Part shown: piece after piece, positions 26,701-33,893 of the stretch
Position numbering within the stretch: position 1 is the first letter of the stretch
How the letters are laid out: each line of letters starts with the position of its first letter
Made by a program: the position numbers and the translations under genes
The notes under the pieces: model-generated
The model's input: the letters and a program-made list of their open reading frames with translations, nothing else
Databases searched by the model: none
Told to the model about the DNA's origin: nothing
From: an uncultured Clostridia bacterium
GTDB lineage: Bacteria; Bacillota; Clostridia; Christensenellales; Borkfalkiaceae
Reading direction: 5' to 3'
Assembly: GCA_944358655.1 (NCBI GenBank)
Contig: CALVRO010000005.1
Span: 1 to 64,000, forward strand
DNA length: 64,000 bases

Positions 26701-26898
26701 TGCAAAATCCTCTATTGTTTTATTTGAACTATCCCCGTTTATATTTAATAATTCATCACTATCCGTGTACTCTTCCAAAGAAGGGCTCTTTGTATCGGCA
26801 AAAGTTAATTTGGGTGCTTTTATATATAAACAGCCAAACATAACAGCAGCAATAAAAACAAATAGTACAAGAAACAGGCTAAGCTTTTTACTCTTCAT
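23701..26898 (-). CDS. Large exported protein with InlB-type repeats
   Basis: Unrecognised exported protein, 1065 aa. An N-terminal hydrophobic segment (LSLFLVLFVFIAAVMFGC) is a signal or anchor; the Cys at 23 does not make a good lipobox. Most of the protein is Asn/Ser/Tyr-rich and beta-like. Residues about 800-1000 include Listeria-Bacteroides (InlB B / Flg_new) type repeats, such as GYTFNGYYSSSD and YKVTFDKNGGTGGAD ending with VTFVAQWR. There is no LPXTG motif, so the mode of surface retention is unclear. It is the last gene of an operon after two 155-aa lipoproteins (gap 33 nt). The region is clearly more AT-rich than the clp and tig genes around it, suggesting horizontal gain. Adhesion or host interaction is a guess. 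Confidence 0.75.
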   Translation of the reverse strand: MKSKKLSLFLVLFVFIAAVMFGCLYIKAPKLTFADTKSPSLEEYTDSDELLNINGDSSNKTIEDFATEVNNLDEGDEVEDLIRVVPIEYVRFIEDDYVFQYSGREYGFFVFHHKLVSTKLIDFVLINFTYEYNDVHCYLTIKLLLQVTLQYNNDNGSETWTIFEEKESKAYYIANPRFASFLQNENSLNYGDQGYSKKDDMGTIIEQANLYYNGIVTIKDGVTQDEGLMIAQSVATGLIDLFFNLIPGGNTAGAIYGTITDITDILSSVDEATGYKVVELNQGSDGQVFYKSRAAQEQEPESVPFTRCIATSSTNDILLTDDSSSYIACDTIINDSNSRSRINQVVQFDILQTSEDSPTKNKVYMNNVDDNGKIIPFVAYRENILFTEMEPYFNISGDNIDGKSVPVYLLPEGEQTITISPKYSGNYSFSVPSNAQFSINNTSVNNNQCYLEGGVKYTIKLSNSLTSQKIISELTCRLADEISLGNNTLSLKGNATQIVKILPNKDGFYEISLNSLNAVIVNGDILSGNKYSVHFENGVTKYLLLKNNSSQNIDLRLTVSEPQLIGESVQQSFSAGKYLRKFINSNDYTSRFKLTFSGSDNTNFVLVSNSDDELESTPSYINGNSVYTFALSPLQECYVYFDFSSSTEFKIEEDDSQWVWVIDGRVYVDNIIELARADEYEFYMGWVDLDGSVTKVEVNYDSLINDADKKYIKVIGQTITICANTQIERIGEDGSVAQTTFYIASKACYPSLTVKVVKNEIKTLYLYKNLNKLQGATAIEVEKGQPNIFEQPEAAGYTFNGYYSSSDNISLNNYYSGFIYKDSSGRVYELSSGSSNPKPSKIIGGSGIKYFNSDMKLIEEFEQIENNTYLYACWVPNMYKVTFDKNGGTGGADYAYYFYSCQMRGPDYPSKELYWYDHYKGPDGKMFFVVGPGVSMHPYYSYSYLEDVTFVAQWRQKDMYVDLDIVSKQGGTWTIEITSHLDEDLTVYYNSKMCNYGDAENWTGLKDVKKIVLEAFGSTTIKISENWFATTIAVSWVIDGTRYISFADQLSTNGSLSIHHSTVQA

Positions 26899-26931
26899 AG
26901 TATTTTTCCAAAAAATCTTCTTAAATAATTC

Positions 26932-27399
26932 TTAATATATTATAAAATTTAGAGTCCAAACATTGTAATTTACTCTATCTAATATTGGTGGGCCGGGACG
27001 AACCTGCAAAATATACTTGCCGCGTTCAATCGGCTCTTTTATACCTAATAAATCAATATTTAGATACCCTTCATCTTCAACATAAAATAAAATATCAACC
27101 GAAAAATCGCCGCGGTACATATTAGGGGTGATCCATAAATCTTCGAAACCGGGACGGCCGTCGTATTGATATTCTTCCACCGTGAAATCGCGCCCCTTTC
27201 CGGTATATGGTATTTCATAGGACAACTCGTTAGTTCCCACGGGAAATTCGTAAATTTTGCCGTCTGTACAGCTGACGCGAATGGCCACGTCGTAAGTTTT
27301 TTCGGTATCGTCCTCCGCACACGAGGAGGCAAATACCGCGCCGCACGATATTATCACCGCTGCGGCTAATATGCTTATTACCCTTTTTACGCCTATCAT
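26932..27399 (-). CDS. Small lipoprotein, copy A of a tandem pair
   Basis: Predicted lipoprotein of unknown function, 155 aa. The signal peptide VISILAAAVIISCGAVFASSC ends at a lipobox-like ASSC (Cys 27), followed by AEDDTEKTYDVAIRV. The domain of about 120 residues looks beta-rich and may be an immunoglobulin-like or carbohydrate-binding fold, but no family is recognised. Copy B, immediately upstream, is almost identical over residues about 28-130; only the signal peptide, a few N-terminal positions and the 15 residues near QVRPGPPILDRVNYNVWT differ. AAGGAGCGG precedes the ATG. Confidence 0.75.
   Translation of the reverse strand: MIGVKRVISILAAAVIISCGAVFASSCAEDDTEKTYDVAIRVSCTDGKIYEFPVGTNELSYEIPYTGKGRDFTVEEYQYDGRPGFEDLWITPNMYRGDFSVDILFYVEDEGYLNIDLLGIKEPIERGKYILQVRPGPPILDRVNYNVWTLNFIIY
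27007..27234 (-). repeat. 228-bp identical tract, copy A
   Basis: Every base matches 27500-27727 (offset 493). Similarity continues at roughly 90% toward the 5' end of the gene and falls abruptly on the 3' side. Confidence 0.9.
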
Positions 27400-27424
27400 A
27401 TATTTTCCGCTCCTTAAATAATTC

Positions 27425-27892
27425 TTAATAAATTATAAAATTTAGAGTCCACTCACTAAAGTTTACCCTATCTAATATTGGCGCTTTTGTGTACACTTTC
27501 AAAATATACTTGCCGCGTTCAATCGGCTCTTTTATACCTAATAAATCAATATTTAGATACCCTTCATCTTCAACATAAAATAAAATATCAACCGAAAAAT
27601 CGCCGCGGTACATATTAGGGGTGATCCATAAATCTTCGAAACCGGGACGGCCGTCGTATTGATATTCTTCCACCGTGAAATCGCGCCCCTTTCCGGTATA
27701 TGGTATTTCATAGGACAACTCGTTAGTGCCAACGGGGAATTCGTAAGTTTTGCCGTCTGTGCAACCGACGCGGATGGCCACGTCGTAAGTTTTTTCGGTA
27801 TCGTCCTCCGCACACGAGGAGGCGAACAGGGCCCCGCCCGCAAAGGCAAGCGCAGCTACAATAATGGCAAATAATCTCTTTATGCGTGACAT
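27425..27892 (-). CDS. Small lipoprotein, copy B of a tandem pair
   Basis: Paralogue of the adjacent 155-aa lipoprotein, same length. The signal peptide differs (LFAIIVAALAFAGGALFASSC) but the lipobox ASSC and following EDDTEKTYDVAIRV are conserved. It is the first gene of the AT-rich operon, 25 nt before copy A. No Shine-Dalgarno sequence precedes the ATG; a weak TTGTCA-18-TATTTA pair ends about 10 nt upstream, so the leader may be very short. Confidence 0.75.
   Translation of the reverse strand: MSRIKRLFAIIVAALAFAGGALFASSCAEDDTEKTYDVAIRVGCTDGKTYEFPVGTNELSYEIPYTGKGRDFTVEEYQYDGRPGFEDLWITPNMYRGDFSVDILFYVEDEGYLNIDLLGIKEPIERGKYILKVYTKAPILDRVNFSEWTLNFIIY
27500..27727 (-). repeat. 228-bp identical tract, copy B
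   Basis: Identical to 27007-27234. The sharp edge and perfect identity suggest recent duplication or gene conversion. Confidence 0.9.
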
Positions 27893-27931
27893 AGTACTAT
27901 ATAAATATTTAAAAATATGCGGTTATGACAA

Positions 27932-27968
27932 CGGGGCGGCTTTAATATACAATTAAAGACCCGCCCCG
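27932..27968 (-). terminator. Hairpin downstream of tig
   Basis: Imperfect stem of 15 bp (CGGGGCGGCTTTAAT with ATTAAAG-CCGCCCCG, two-base bulge), 38 nt past the tig stop. It separates tig from the inserted lipoprotein operon. Confidence 0.55.
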
Positions 27969-28005
27969 CATGGTTTTAAAATGTTATTTTTAAATAACTT
28001 AGGCT

Positions 28006-29298
28006 TTACTTTATCATTTTGTTGTTCTCTTCAAGGAAGGCGAAGAGTTTGGTGATGACTATGTCGTTGGCGATATACTCCTGCTGACGAGGATCGAGGT
28101 TCTTTTTGTACTCCTCGGCAGTCTTGCCGACGGAAGCGGCCTGCTCGGCTATCTTGGCTTCGATCTCTTCGGGAGAGGCGGTTATCTTCTCCTCCCTTAT
28201 TATCTTGTCGATTATAAGCTGGGCGAGCACGCGGGTGTGCGCCTGAGGGGCAAACTGCGAGCGGAACTGCTCCATGGTCTGGCCCATGTACTTAATATAA
28301 TCTTCAAGCTTGAGGCCCTGATACATGAGGCGGTAGGAGAAATCCTGCACCATTCTGTCGGTTTCGGTCTCTATCATGGCCTGGGGAATTTCGCACTCGG
28401 CCGTCTTGGAGATGGCCTCTATTATGGAGTTTTCGGTTTCGTCCCTGCCGCGGCTTTCGGCCTGCTTTACGAGCCTGTCCTTTACCTTTGCGGTGTAGTC
28501 GGCAATGGTCTCGTTGCCGGTGTGCTTTTTAACGTATTCATCGGTGAGCTCGGGAAGAACGCGGCCCTTTACGGAGTTGAGGTGAATGGCGAAAACGGCG
28601 TCCTTGCCGCGAAGGTTTTCGGCCTGGTAGTCCTCGGGAAATTTGACGGTGATATCCCTATCCTCGCCTATCTTCATGCCGACGACCTGAGCTTCGAAGC
28701 CGGGAATGAAGGAACCCGAGCCGAGAACGAGGTCGTAGCCCTCGGCGGTGCCGCCGGGGAACTTTTCGCCGTCGACCGAGCCCGAGAAGTCGATATTGAC
28801 GGTGTCGCCGTCGGCGCAGGCGCGGTCGGTGACGTCGACGGTCTTGGCCTCGCGCTCCAAGATCTTTTCAACTTCCTTTTTAACTTCCTCGTCGGTGACG
28901 GAGTACTCGTACTTCTTAATTTCGAGGCCCTTGTAGGAGCCTATCTTTACGTCGGGCTTGACGGGCACGGTAGCGGTGAGGGTGACTTTTTCGTCGTTGA
29001 GCTCGTCGACGGACAGTTCGGGATCGCCGACGGCGGTGAAGTTTTCCCTCTCCTTGGAAAGAATTTCGGGATAGTGCTTGGAATAGAGTACGTTGAAGGC
29101 CTCGTCGAAGAATACGGCCTTGCCGTAGTATCTTTCTACGACAGGCTTGGGAGCCTTGCCCTTTCTGAAACCGGGCACGGCGTACTTGCCGCGCGTCCTT
29201 TTGTAGGCTTCCGAGATGGCGTTCTCCCACTCTTCCTTGGAAAAGTCGATTGTAATTTTTACGGTGCTCTTTTCGCCCGCCGCAGTTGTGTACTTCAT
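28006..29298 (-). CDS. tig: Trigger factor
   Basis: Ribosome-bound chaperone and peptidyl-prolyl isomerase, 430 aa. The N-terminal ribosome-binding signature is KYAVPGFRKGKAPKPVVERY (residues about 34-53), the FKBP-type PPIase domain is near 150-240 (ADGDTVNIDFSGSVDGEKF), and the C-terminal helical chaperone domain follows. CAGGAGAAC precedes the ATG. In many Firmicutes tig lies directly before clpP; here a lipoprotein and surface-protein operon separates them. It is divergent from rqcH. Confidence 0.95.
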   Translation of the reverse strand: MKYTTAAGEKSTVKITIDFSKEEWENAISEAYKRTRGKYAVPGFRKGKAPKPVVERYYGKAVFFDEAFNVLYSKHYPEILSKERENFTAVGDPELSVDELNDEKVTLTATVPVKPDVKIGSYKGLEIKKYEYSVTDEEVKKEVEKILEREAKTVDVTDRACADGDTVNIDFSGSVDGEKFPGGTAEGYDLVLGSGSFIPGFEAQVVGMKIGEDRDITVKFPEDYQAENLRGKDAVFAIHLNSVKGRVLPELTDEYVKKHTGNETIADYTAKVKDRLVKQAESRGRDETENSIIEAISKTAECEIPQAMIETETDRMVQDFSYRLMYQGLKLEDYIKYMGQTMEQFRSQFAPQAHTRVLAQLIIDKIIREEKITASPEEIEAKIAEQAASVGKTAEEYKKNLDPRQQEYIANDIVITKLFAFLEENNKMIK

Positions 29299-29396
29299 TT
29301 TTTGTTCTCCTGAAAAAACTTATATTATATTTTCAACTTTAACATTTTAGCACAACCCGATAATTTTGAAAAGCGTTTTGACGAGGCTTTAAATAA

Positions 29397-29425
29397 TTTA
29401 CTTTCAAAAAAATTTAGTTTATAAT
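29397..29425 (+). promoter_or_regulatory. Probable rqcH promoter
   Basis: TTTACT (29397-29402), 17-nt spacer, TATAAT (29420-29425), with a leader of about 57 nt that carries CAGAGG near the ATG. Confidence 0.45.
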
Positions 29426-29488
29426 GAATTTAACTTTTTAAAACGCACTTAGTGTATTTAATAACCATTATTACAGAGGTCTACGCAC

Positions 29489-31159
29489 ATGCCGCAGGAC
29501 GCATTTACCTTGAGAGCCGTGACGGGCGAGCTTGAAGCTCTGCTTGTCGGAGGCAAGATATCAAAAATAAACATGCCCGAAAAGGACGAACTTTCGCTGA
29601 TTGTTTACACGCCGCGCTCAGGCTCGGTGAGGCTGGAGATATCCGCCTCGGCAAAGTACAACAGGATAAGCATAGGCGGGCGGGACAAGCCCAACCCCGC
29701 CAACGCGCCCAACTTCTGCATGCTGCTGCGAAAGCACCTGCAGAACGCGACCGTGACGGCGGTGAGGCAGATAGGCTTCGAGAGGATAGTGGCGATAGAC
29801 TTCGACTGCGTTTCGGACTTTTCGTTCAGCTCGCTGACGCTGTACTGCGAGATAATGGGCAAGTACTCCAACATGGTGCTCGTGGAAAAGGGCGTAATTT
29901 TGGGCGCGCTCAAGCAGACCACGCTGGAGGAGAACGCCAAGAGAGTGCTCTTTTCGGGCGCAAAGTACACCCTCCCTCCCCCTCAGGGCAAGGCCGACCC
30001 CACCGACGGGGCCGCGCTCGCGGAGCTTATGGGCGAGGGCAGGGCGGACGAGAGAGCCATTTCGGCCAACGTAGAGGGCATAGCCTTTTCCACCGCGGCG
30101 GAGATTTGCGCGCACTACGGCGGGCCGGTTTCGGCGGAGGAATTGTACGACTACGTCAACGGCGGCGTCAGCGAGCCCTGCGTGGTGTTCGACGAGAGGG
30201 GCGAGCCGCAGGACTTTAAGGTGCGCTCGGAGGCTGCAGGCAGAAAGCTCTACCCCACACTTTTGGAGGCGCAGACGGCGTACTACGACTATATTTACGT
30301 TAAAAAGACCTTCGACGACGGCAGGCGCAAGCTGACGGGCGCGCTTAGATCGGCGATAAAAAAGGCCGAAAAGAGGCTGGCGCAGATAAACGGTAAGCTG
30401 TTGGAGTGCGACTCGGCCGAGGAGATAAAGCTCAAGGGCGAGCTGATAACGGCCAACATCTACCGCCTTGAGAGGGGCATGGACAGCTTTGAGGCCGACG
30501 ACTACTACAGCCAGACGCCGAGGAAGATAAAGATCGCGCTGGACAGGCAGCTGACCCCCGCGCAGAACGCGCAGAAGTACTACAAAAAATACGCCAAGAT
30601 GAAGAGGACGGTGCAGGCGCTCTCGGGCCAGAAGGAGGAGACCGAGGTCAAGCTGGACTACCTCAACTCGATAGCCGCGCACATAGACGCGGCGGAATGC
30701 ACCGACGATTTGAAGGAGACGGCCGACGAGCTGACCGCCGAGGGAATTTTAAAGAGGCCGCCCGAAAAGGGAAAGAAGAAGGCCGACGCCCCCGCGCCGC
30801 TGAGGGAATACGAGATGGACGGCTTCCGCGTACTGGTGGGCAGGAACAACGCCCAGAACGACAGGCTTTTAAAGAGCCTTTCGCCCGACGACGTGTGGCT
30901 GCACGTCAACAGGTACCACTCCTCGCACGCGGGCATAATCTGCGAGGGCAGAAAGGTGCCCGACGAGGTGATAGCCAAGGCCGCGGCGGCGTGCGCATAC
31001 TATTCGGAGGCGCGCGGAAGGGACAAGGTGACCGTAGACTACGCCCCGAGGAAATTTGTTAAAAAGCCCTCAAAGTCGGCGCCCGGCTTCGTCACCTACA
31101 CCGACTACAGCAATATAATTGTCACGCCAGACCCCATGAGGGGCGAGAGGATAAAATAG
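29489..31159 (+). CDS. rqcH: Ribosome quality control protein RqcH (NFACT family)
   Basis: Binds obstructed 50S-peptidyl-tRNA complexes and directs alanine tailing, 556 aa. The N-terminal NFACT-N domain starts with TLRAVTGELEALLVGGKISK, followed by helix-hairpin-helix and coiled-coil regions (residues about 270-420, rich in Lys/Glu) and the C-terminal NFACT-R/DUF814 domain (VLVGRNNAQNDRLLKS, DVWLHVNRYHSSHAGI). CAGAGG lies about 9 nt before the ATG. It is followed by a strong terminator, so it is likely monocistronic. Confidence 0.92.
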   Translation: MPQDAFTLRAVTGELEALLVGGKISKINMPEKDELSLIVYTPRSGSVRLEISASAKYNRISIGGRDKPNPANAPNFCMLLRKHLQNATVTAVRQIGFERIVAIDFDCVSDFSFSSLTLYCEIMGKYSNMVLVEKGVILGALKQTTLEENAKRVLFSGAKYTLPPPQGKADPTDGAALAELMGEGRADERAISANVEGIAFSTAAEICAHYGGPVSAEELYDYVNGGVSEPCVVFDERGEPQDFKVRSEAAGRKLYPTLLEAQTAYYDYIYVKKTFDDGRRKLTGALRSAIKKAEKRLAQINGKLLECDSAEEIKLKGELITANIYRLERGMDSFEADDYYSQTPRKIKIALDRQLTPAQNAQKYYKKYAKMKRTVQALSGQKEETEVKLDYLNSIAAHIDAAECTDDLKETADELTAEGILKRPPEKGKKKADAPAPLREYEMDGFRVLVGRNNAQNDRLLKSLSPDDVWLHVNRYHSSHAGIICEGRKVPDEVIAKAAAACAYYSEARGRDKVTVDYAPRKFVKKPSKSAPGFVTYTDYSNIIVTPDPMRGERIK

Positions 31160-31164
31160 CGCCG

Positions 31165-31194
31165 TGCGCCGCCAAGCGCGGCGCATATTTTTTT
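31165..31194 (+). terminator. Terminator after rqcH
   Basis: Stem TGCGCCGC/GCGGCGCA (31165-31172 / 31178-31185) followed by TATTTTTTTT. Confidence 0.85.
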
Positions 31195-31217
31195 GAGGAC
31201 GGCACACACTTTTTTGT

Positions 31218-31571
31218 GTGGAAGAAATTTGCAAGGCGATATACAGAGCAATAGCCGAGGGCGCGGGCGGGGGCTACGGAGTGTTCTACGAGGACGAGCT
31301 GGAGGACGCCCTGCCCGAGGGCGAACGCGGGCGGGGCGCCGCGGCCGAGGCCATGATAAAACTTAAGGAGGACGGGTATATCGACGTAAAGTACGCGCGC
31401 GGCAACGCCTTCTGCGCGGCCATTGCGAAGAGATACCCCGACGATCCCCCTCCCCCCGCCGTGCAGGATCCCCCTCCGCCCTCCCGACCCGTCCTGCCCG
31501 TCATACTCGCCGCCGCCGCGGGAGGCGCCGCGGGCAGCCTGATCTGCGGGATAATATTTCATGTTGTCTAA
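31218..31571 (+). CDS. Small membrane-anchored winged-helix-like protein, copy 1
   Basis: Unrecognised 117-aa protein. Residues 1-72 look like a winged-helix fold (alternating helices, then LKEDGYIDVKYARGNAFCAAI as the wing), residues about 74-90 are a Pro-rich linker (DDPPPPAVQDPPPPSRP), and the C-terminus PVLPVILAAAAGGAAGSLICG is a single membrane segment with almost nothing after it, i.e. tail-anchored. The GTG start at 31218 sits in a small CACACA/TGTGTG hairpin, and the closest SD-like GAGG is about 20 nt away, so the start is uncertain. The stop overlaps the next gene by 11 nt; the two proteins share the same layout. Confidence 0.6.
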   Translation: MEEICKAIYRAIAEGAGGGYGVFYEDELEDALPEGERGRGAAAEAMIKLKEDGYIDVKYARGNAFCAAIAKRYPDDPPPPAVQDPPPPSRPVLPVILAAAAGGAAGSLICGIIFHVV

Positions 31572-31923
31572 ATTGGAGAGCGCCGTTATGGACGCCGTGT
31601 ACGGGCTGTGCGACGGGGCGGGCGGCTGCCTTGTTTCGGCGGCAGAGATAATGGCCGTCATGAGGCGGGGGAGCGCGGTCGGCGCCGAGGGCGTGGACAG
31701 GGCGCTTTGCGACCTCAAGAGGGACGGATACTTCGAGCTGATATCCTCCTCGCGCGCGGGCAGGAAGATGTACGTCATAACGCTGAAGGAGCGCGGGCTC
31801 AACTTCCGCAGAGCGCGCTCGCAGCGCTCGCGCGAGGCGGTGTACCGCATAGCCCTGGCGCTGCTCGGGGCGGTGGCGACGTTTGTGTTCGGCATAATTT
31901 TGAAGGCCGTTTGGGGAGGCTGA
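31561..31923 (+). CDS. Small membrane-anchored winged-helix-like protein, copy 2
   Basis: Unrecognised 120-aa protein translated from inside the end of the previous gene (11-nt overlap, so coupled). Residues 1-90 resemble PadR/BlaI-like winged helices: KLESAVMDAVYGLC, then VDRALCDLKRDGYFELISSS and GRKMYVITLKERG, which read as recognition helix and beta-wing. A basic stretch (RRARSQRSREAVYR) leads into a C-terminal membrane segment (IALALLGAVATFVFGIILKA). It is upstream of an ABC exporter. DNA binding by a membrane-held regulator or a protein-protein adaptor are both possible. Confidence 0.65.
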   Translation: MLSKLESAVMDAVYGLCDGAGGCLVSAAEIMAVMRRGSAVGAEGVDRALCDLKRDGYFELISSSRAGRKMYVITLKERGLNFRRARSQRSREAVYRIALALLGAVATFVFGIILKAVWGG

Positions 31924-31976
31924 CGGGGCGGCATGAAGTTTTTGTATAAATTTTGACACATTATATATATAAACTA

Positions 31977-32005
31977 TTGCTTTTTGCTGCGGCGTTTGGT
32001 ATAAT
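31977..32005 (+). promoter_or_regulatory. Sigma-A promoter of the ABC exporter, probably leaderless
   Basis: TTGCTT (31977-31982), 17-nt spacer, TATAAT (32000-32005); the ATG at 32013 follows after 7 nt (GCCCCTT) without an SD match. Confidence 0.6.
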
Positions 32006-32012
32006 GCCCCTT

Positions 32013-33776
32013 ATGAAAACAACGGACGGAAAGGAAAGATTGCAAAAAGGGTTGGTGAGGCGGTTCATACCCTACTACCGCCCCCACCTCAAACTGTTTA
32101 TCGCAGACATTATCTGCGCCGGGCTCATTTCGGCCTTCAACCTCATCTATCCCTACATTACGGGGGAGATTATAGACACATTCGTGCCGCAGAAGATGAT
32201 GAACATGATACTCGTCTGCGGCTTTGCGCTGCTCGCATTTTACATTGTTAAGGCGGGGCTCAACTACTTTTTGCAGTATTGGGGCCACGTTGTGGGCGTG
32301 CGCATACAGAAGTCGCTGAGGAGCGAGCTCTTCGATCATCTTGAAAAGATGCCCCTTTCGTACTTCGACGAGAACAAGACGGGCGTGATAATGAGCAGGC
32401 TGACAAACGACCTGTTCGAGATATCCGAGCTCGCGCACCACGGCCCCGAGGACGTGCTGCTTTCGGTGGTCACCCTGATAGGCGCCGTGGCGATAATGTT
32501 CACCTACAACGTGTGGCTCGCCCTCATCCTGCTGGCGCTCGTGCCCATGATACTCATTTACACCATCTTCATGCGCAAGCGCTTTGTGGACGTGTACGAC
32601 GAGATGAGAGTTGTGCAGGGCGAGATAAACAGCGACGTGGAGAGCGCCGTTTCGGGCATACGAGTGGCGCGCGCATATACCGCCGAGGCGCACGAAAAGC
32701 TGAAGTTCGAGCGCGGCAACGAGTCGTTCGCCCGCTGCAAAAGCAGACAGTACAAGGTGATGGGGCAGTACTACTCCTCCATGCGCTTCATGCTCGACTT
32801 TATGAACTTCGCCGTGATAATAATAGGCGGCGTGTTCTTCTTCAACGGGCAGATAGACGCGGGCGAGTTTTCGGCCTTCATAATGTACGTTACCACCTTC
32901 TCCAACCCCATCTGGACGCTGACGACCATTTACGAGCAGATACAGCAGGGCCTTACGGGCTTCAACCGCTTCTGCAACATTATGGACAGGCCCGTCGAGC
33001 CCGAGGCCGAAAATGCCGCCGACTGCGGCAGGCTGAAGGGCGACATACTCTTCGACCACGTCAGCTTTGCCTATAAAAACGACGACAACGTCAACAAGGT
33101 TATATCCGACTTCACTTGCAGGATAGACGCGGGCAAGACGGTGGCGCTTGTCGGGCCCTCGGGAGGAGGCAAGACCACGCTTTGCCACCTCATCCCCCGC
33201 TTCTACGAGATAGACGAGGGCGCCATAACCATAGACGGCAAGGACATACGCGAAGTCACCCGCCGCTCGCTGCGCGAAAACATTGGAATCGTGCAGCAGG
33301 ACGTGTTCCTGTTCAACGGAACCATAAAGGAAAACATTGCCTACGGCGACTTTTCGGCGAGCGACGAGGACATAATAGAGGCCGCAAAGAGGGCCAACAT
33401 ACACGACTACATAACCACCCTGCCCGACGGCTACGACACCAACGTGGGCGAGAGGGGCGTAAAGCTTTCGGGCGGACAGAAACAGAGGATCTCCATTGCC
33501 CGCGCCTTTTTGAAGAACCCGCCCATACTCATTTTAGACGAGGCGACGAGCGCTTTGGACAACGCCACGGAGATGCAGATACAGGACGCACTCAACTCGC
33601 TGTCGGTAGGCAGGACTACCATAGTAGTCGCGCACAGACTGTCAACCATAAAGAACGCCGACGAGATAATAGTAGTCACCCCCGGCGGCATTGCCGAGCG
33701 CGGCACGCACGAGGAACTTTTGGCCCTCGGCGGCATTTACAAGGAGCTGTACGAATACCAGTTCAAAAATCTTTAA
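32013..33776 (+). CDS. ABC exporter, fused permease and ATPase
   Basis: Homodimer-type (MsbA/LmrA-like) ABC transporter half, 587 aa. Residues about 15-310 hold six membrane segments (FIADIICAGLISAFNLIYPY onward). The ATPase has Walker A GPSGGGKTTL near residue 375, the signature LSGGQKQRISIARA, Walker B ILILDEATSALD and the H-loop VAHRLST. Substrate (lipid, drug or peptide) is unknown. The ATG at 32013 is 7 nt from the -10 box, implying a leaderless mRNA; a TTG at 32040 with GGAAAGG upstream is the alternative start, and it would give a normal leader. Confidence 0.88.
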   Translation: MKTTDGKERLQKGLVRRFIPYYRPHLKLFIADIICAGLISAFNLIYPYITGEIIDTFVPQKMMNMILVCGFALLAFYIVKAGLNYFLQYWGHVVGVRIQKSLRSELFDHLEKMPLSYFDENKTGVIMSRLTNDLFEISELAHHGPEDVLLSVVTLIGAVAIMFTYNVWLALILLALVPMILIYTIFMRKRFVDVYDEMRVVQGEINSDVESAVSGIRVARAYTAEAHEKLKFERGNESFARCKSRQYKVMGQYYSSMRFMLDFMNFAVIIIGGVFFFNGQIDAGEFSAFIMYVTTFSNPIWTLTTIYEQIQQGLTGFNRFCNIMDRPVEPEAENAADCGRLKGDILFDHVSFAYKNDDNVNKVISDFTCRIDAGKTVALVGPSGGGKTTLCHLIPRFYEIDEGAITIDGKDIREVTRRSLRENIGIVQQDVFLFNGTIKENIAYGDFSASDEDIIEAAKRANIHDYITTLPDGYDTNVGERGVKLSGGQKQRISIARAFLKNPPILILDEATSALDNATEMQIQDALNSLSVGRTTIVVAHRLSTIKNADEIIVVTPGGIAERGTHEELLALGGIYKELYEYQFKNL

Positions 33777-33800
33777 TATTTTTTCTTAAAACAAACGCAC

Positions 33801-33840
33801 GGGCGGCGCCGCATGGAAACATGCGGCGCCGCCCTCTGTT
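33801..33840 (+). terminator. Terminator after ABC exporter
   Basis: A 14-bp perfect stem (33801-33814 / 33821-33834), GGAAAC loop, then CTCTGTTTTG, between convergent genes. Confidence 0.7.
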
Positions 33841-33893
33841 TTGCATTGAGTTTTAAAGTTGAATTGTTGTAGAGTTTGCCGACGGGCCCGGAC

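Noticed and set aside
26926..27823. Tandem 493-bp duplication considered as an insertion sequence
   Set aside because: Each copy is a complete lipoprotein gene; there are no terminal inverted repeats, target duplications or transposase.
31974..33404. 476-codon minus-strand frame opposite the ABC exporter
   Set aside because: Antisense shadow of a gene with complete ABC motifs.
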